DNA from: Nitrososphaerales archaeon TH1920
GTDB taxonomy: Archaea; Thermoproteota; Nitrososphaeria; Nitrososphaerales; Nitrososphaeraceae
Direction of reading: 5' to 3'
Length of the DNA stretch: 5,762 nucleotides
Assembly: GCA_014523495.1 (NCBI GenBank)
Contig: JAATVM010000240.1
Coordinates: 1 to 5,762 of the forward strand
Part shown: piece by piece, positions 5,553-5,762 of the stretch
Layout: each line of letters starts with the position of its first letter
Numbering within the stretch: the first letter of the stretch is position 1
The notes under the pieces: generated by a model
What the model saw: the letters and a program-made list of their open reading frames with translations, nothing else
Databases searched by the model: none
What the model was told of the DNA's origin: nothing
Program-made: the position numbers and the translations under genes

Positions 5553-5762
5553 TAATTAGGAACATTAGTTTATTTTTTGGTAAAAACCTTGATTATATAG
5601 ATAAAGGATACATAGTTATTCAAAATGGAAGGATCAAACATGTAGGCGGAGGAGATTATAATGGAAGATATGAAGGGCCCATTTACGAAGGTGAAGGAAT
5701 ACTTGCATGCCCTGGATTTATTAATGCTCATACTCACATAGGTGATTCTTTTGGAAAGGATA
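5543..5762 (+). CDS. Amidohydrolase-superfamily protein, N-terminal fragment
   Basis: Only 73 codons lie in the window; the gene continues past the right edge. The N-terminus MDLIIRNISLFFGK, then KGYIVIQNGRIKHVG (21-35) and GILACPGFINAHTHIGDSF (52-70), is the small beta-sandwich and the first metal-binding strand of a metal-dependent amidohydrolase, with H63 and H65 forming HxH. Members hydrolyse or deaminate cyclic amides and purine or pyrimidine rings (imidazolonepropionase, cytosine or guanine deaminase, dihydropyrimidinase and others); the exact substrate cannot be told from this part. The ATG at 5543 overlaps the end of arfA by 10 bases in another frame, so translation is probably coupled. 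That makes a role in the riboflavin pathway plausible, for example removing the formyl group left by ArfA or acting in purine salvage. This is inference from position alone. Confidence 0.88.
   Translation, partial: MDLIIRNISLFFGKNLDYIDKGYIVIQNGRIKHVGGGDYNGRYEGPIYEGEGILACPGFINAHTHIGDSFGKD

Overview
The window looks like part of the chromosome of an ammonia-oxidising archaeon of the class Nitrososphaeria (Thaumarchaeota), perhaps a Nitrososphaera or Nitrosocosmicus relative. The evidence is AT-rich DNA with long intergenic gaps, archaeal TATA boxes close to start codons with little Shine-Dalgarno signal, and an archaeal GTP cyclohydrolase III encoded beside a bacterial-type, two-domain riboflavin synthase. 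The genus is a guess; the archaeal origin is firm.

Layout. Positions 1-228 hold an open frame on the minus strand that runs off the left edge, is unrecognised, and has its own TATA box and GGAGGG. Positions 250-550 contain no gene, only promoter signals and several short repeats. Positions 551-2464 encode a CLC-family anion channel or transporter with a cytoplasmic CBS pair. A hairpin with a T-rich flank follows. Positions 2490-2762 on the minus strand carry a decayed Rieske ferredoxin gene: no start codon, an in-frame stop, and only the first half of the iron-sulfur binding motif. Positions 2763-2968 are the regulatory region of the next operon, with a perfect 14-bp palindrome just upstream of a TATA-like box.

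From 2969 to the right edge lies a tight plus-strand riboflavin operon: riboflavin synthase (ribE), 3,4-dihydroxy-2-butanone-4-phosphate synthase (ribB), lumazine synthase (ribH), GTP cyclohydrolase III (arfA), and the first 73 codons of an amidohydrolase overlapping the end of arfA. ArfA opens the GTP branch, RibB makes the four-carbon unit from ribulose 5-phosphate, RibH joins the two into 6,7-dimethyl-8-ribityllumazine, and RibE dismutates that to riboflavin. The deformylase, reductase and phosphatase of the pathway are not visible; the overlapping amidohydrolase is a tempting candidate for a hydrolytic step near ArfA.

The most interesting points are the Rieske pseudogene, the channel-like residues of the CLC protein, the palindrome and half-site flanking the rib promoter, and the coupled amidohydrolase. 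I saw no rRNA, tRNA, CRISPR array, insertion sequence or phage gene.
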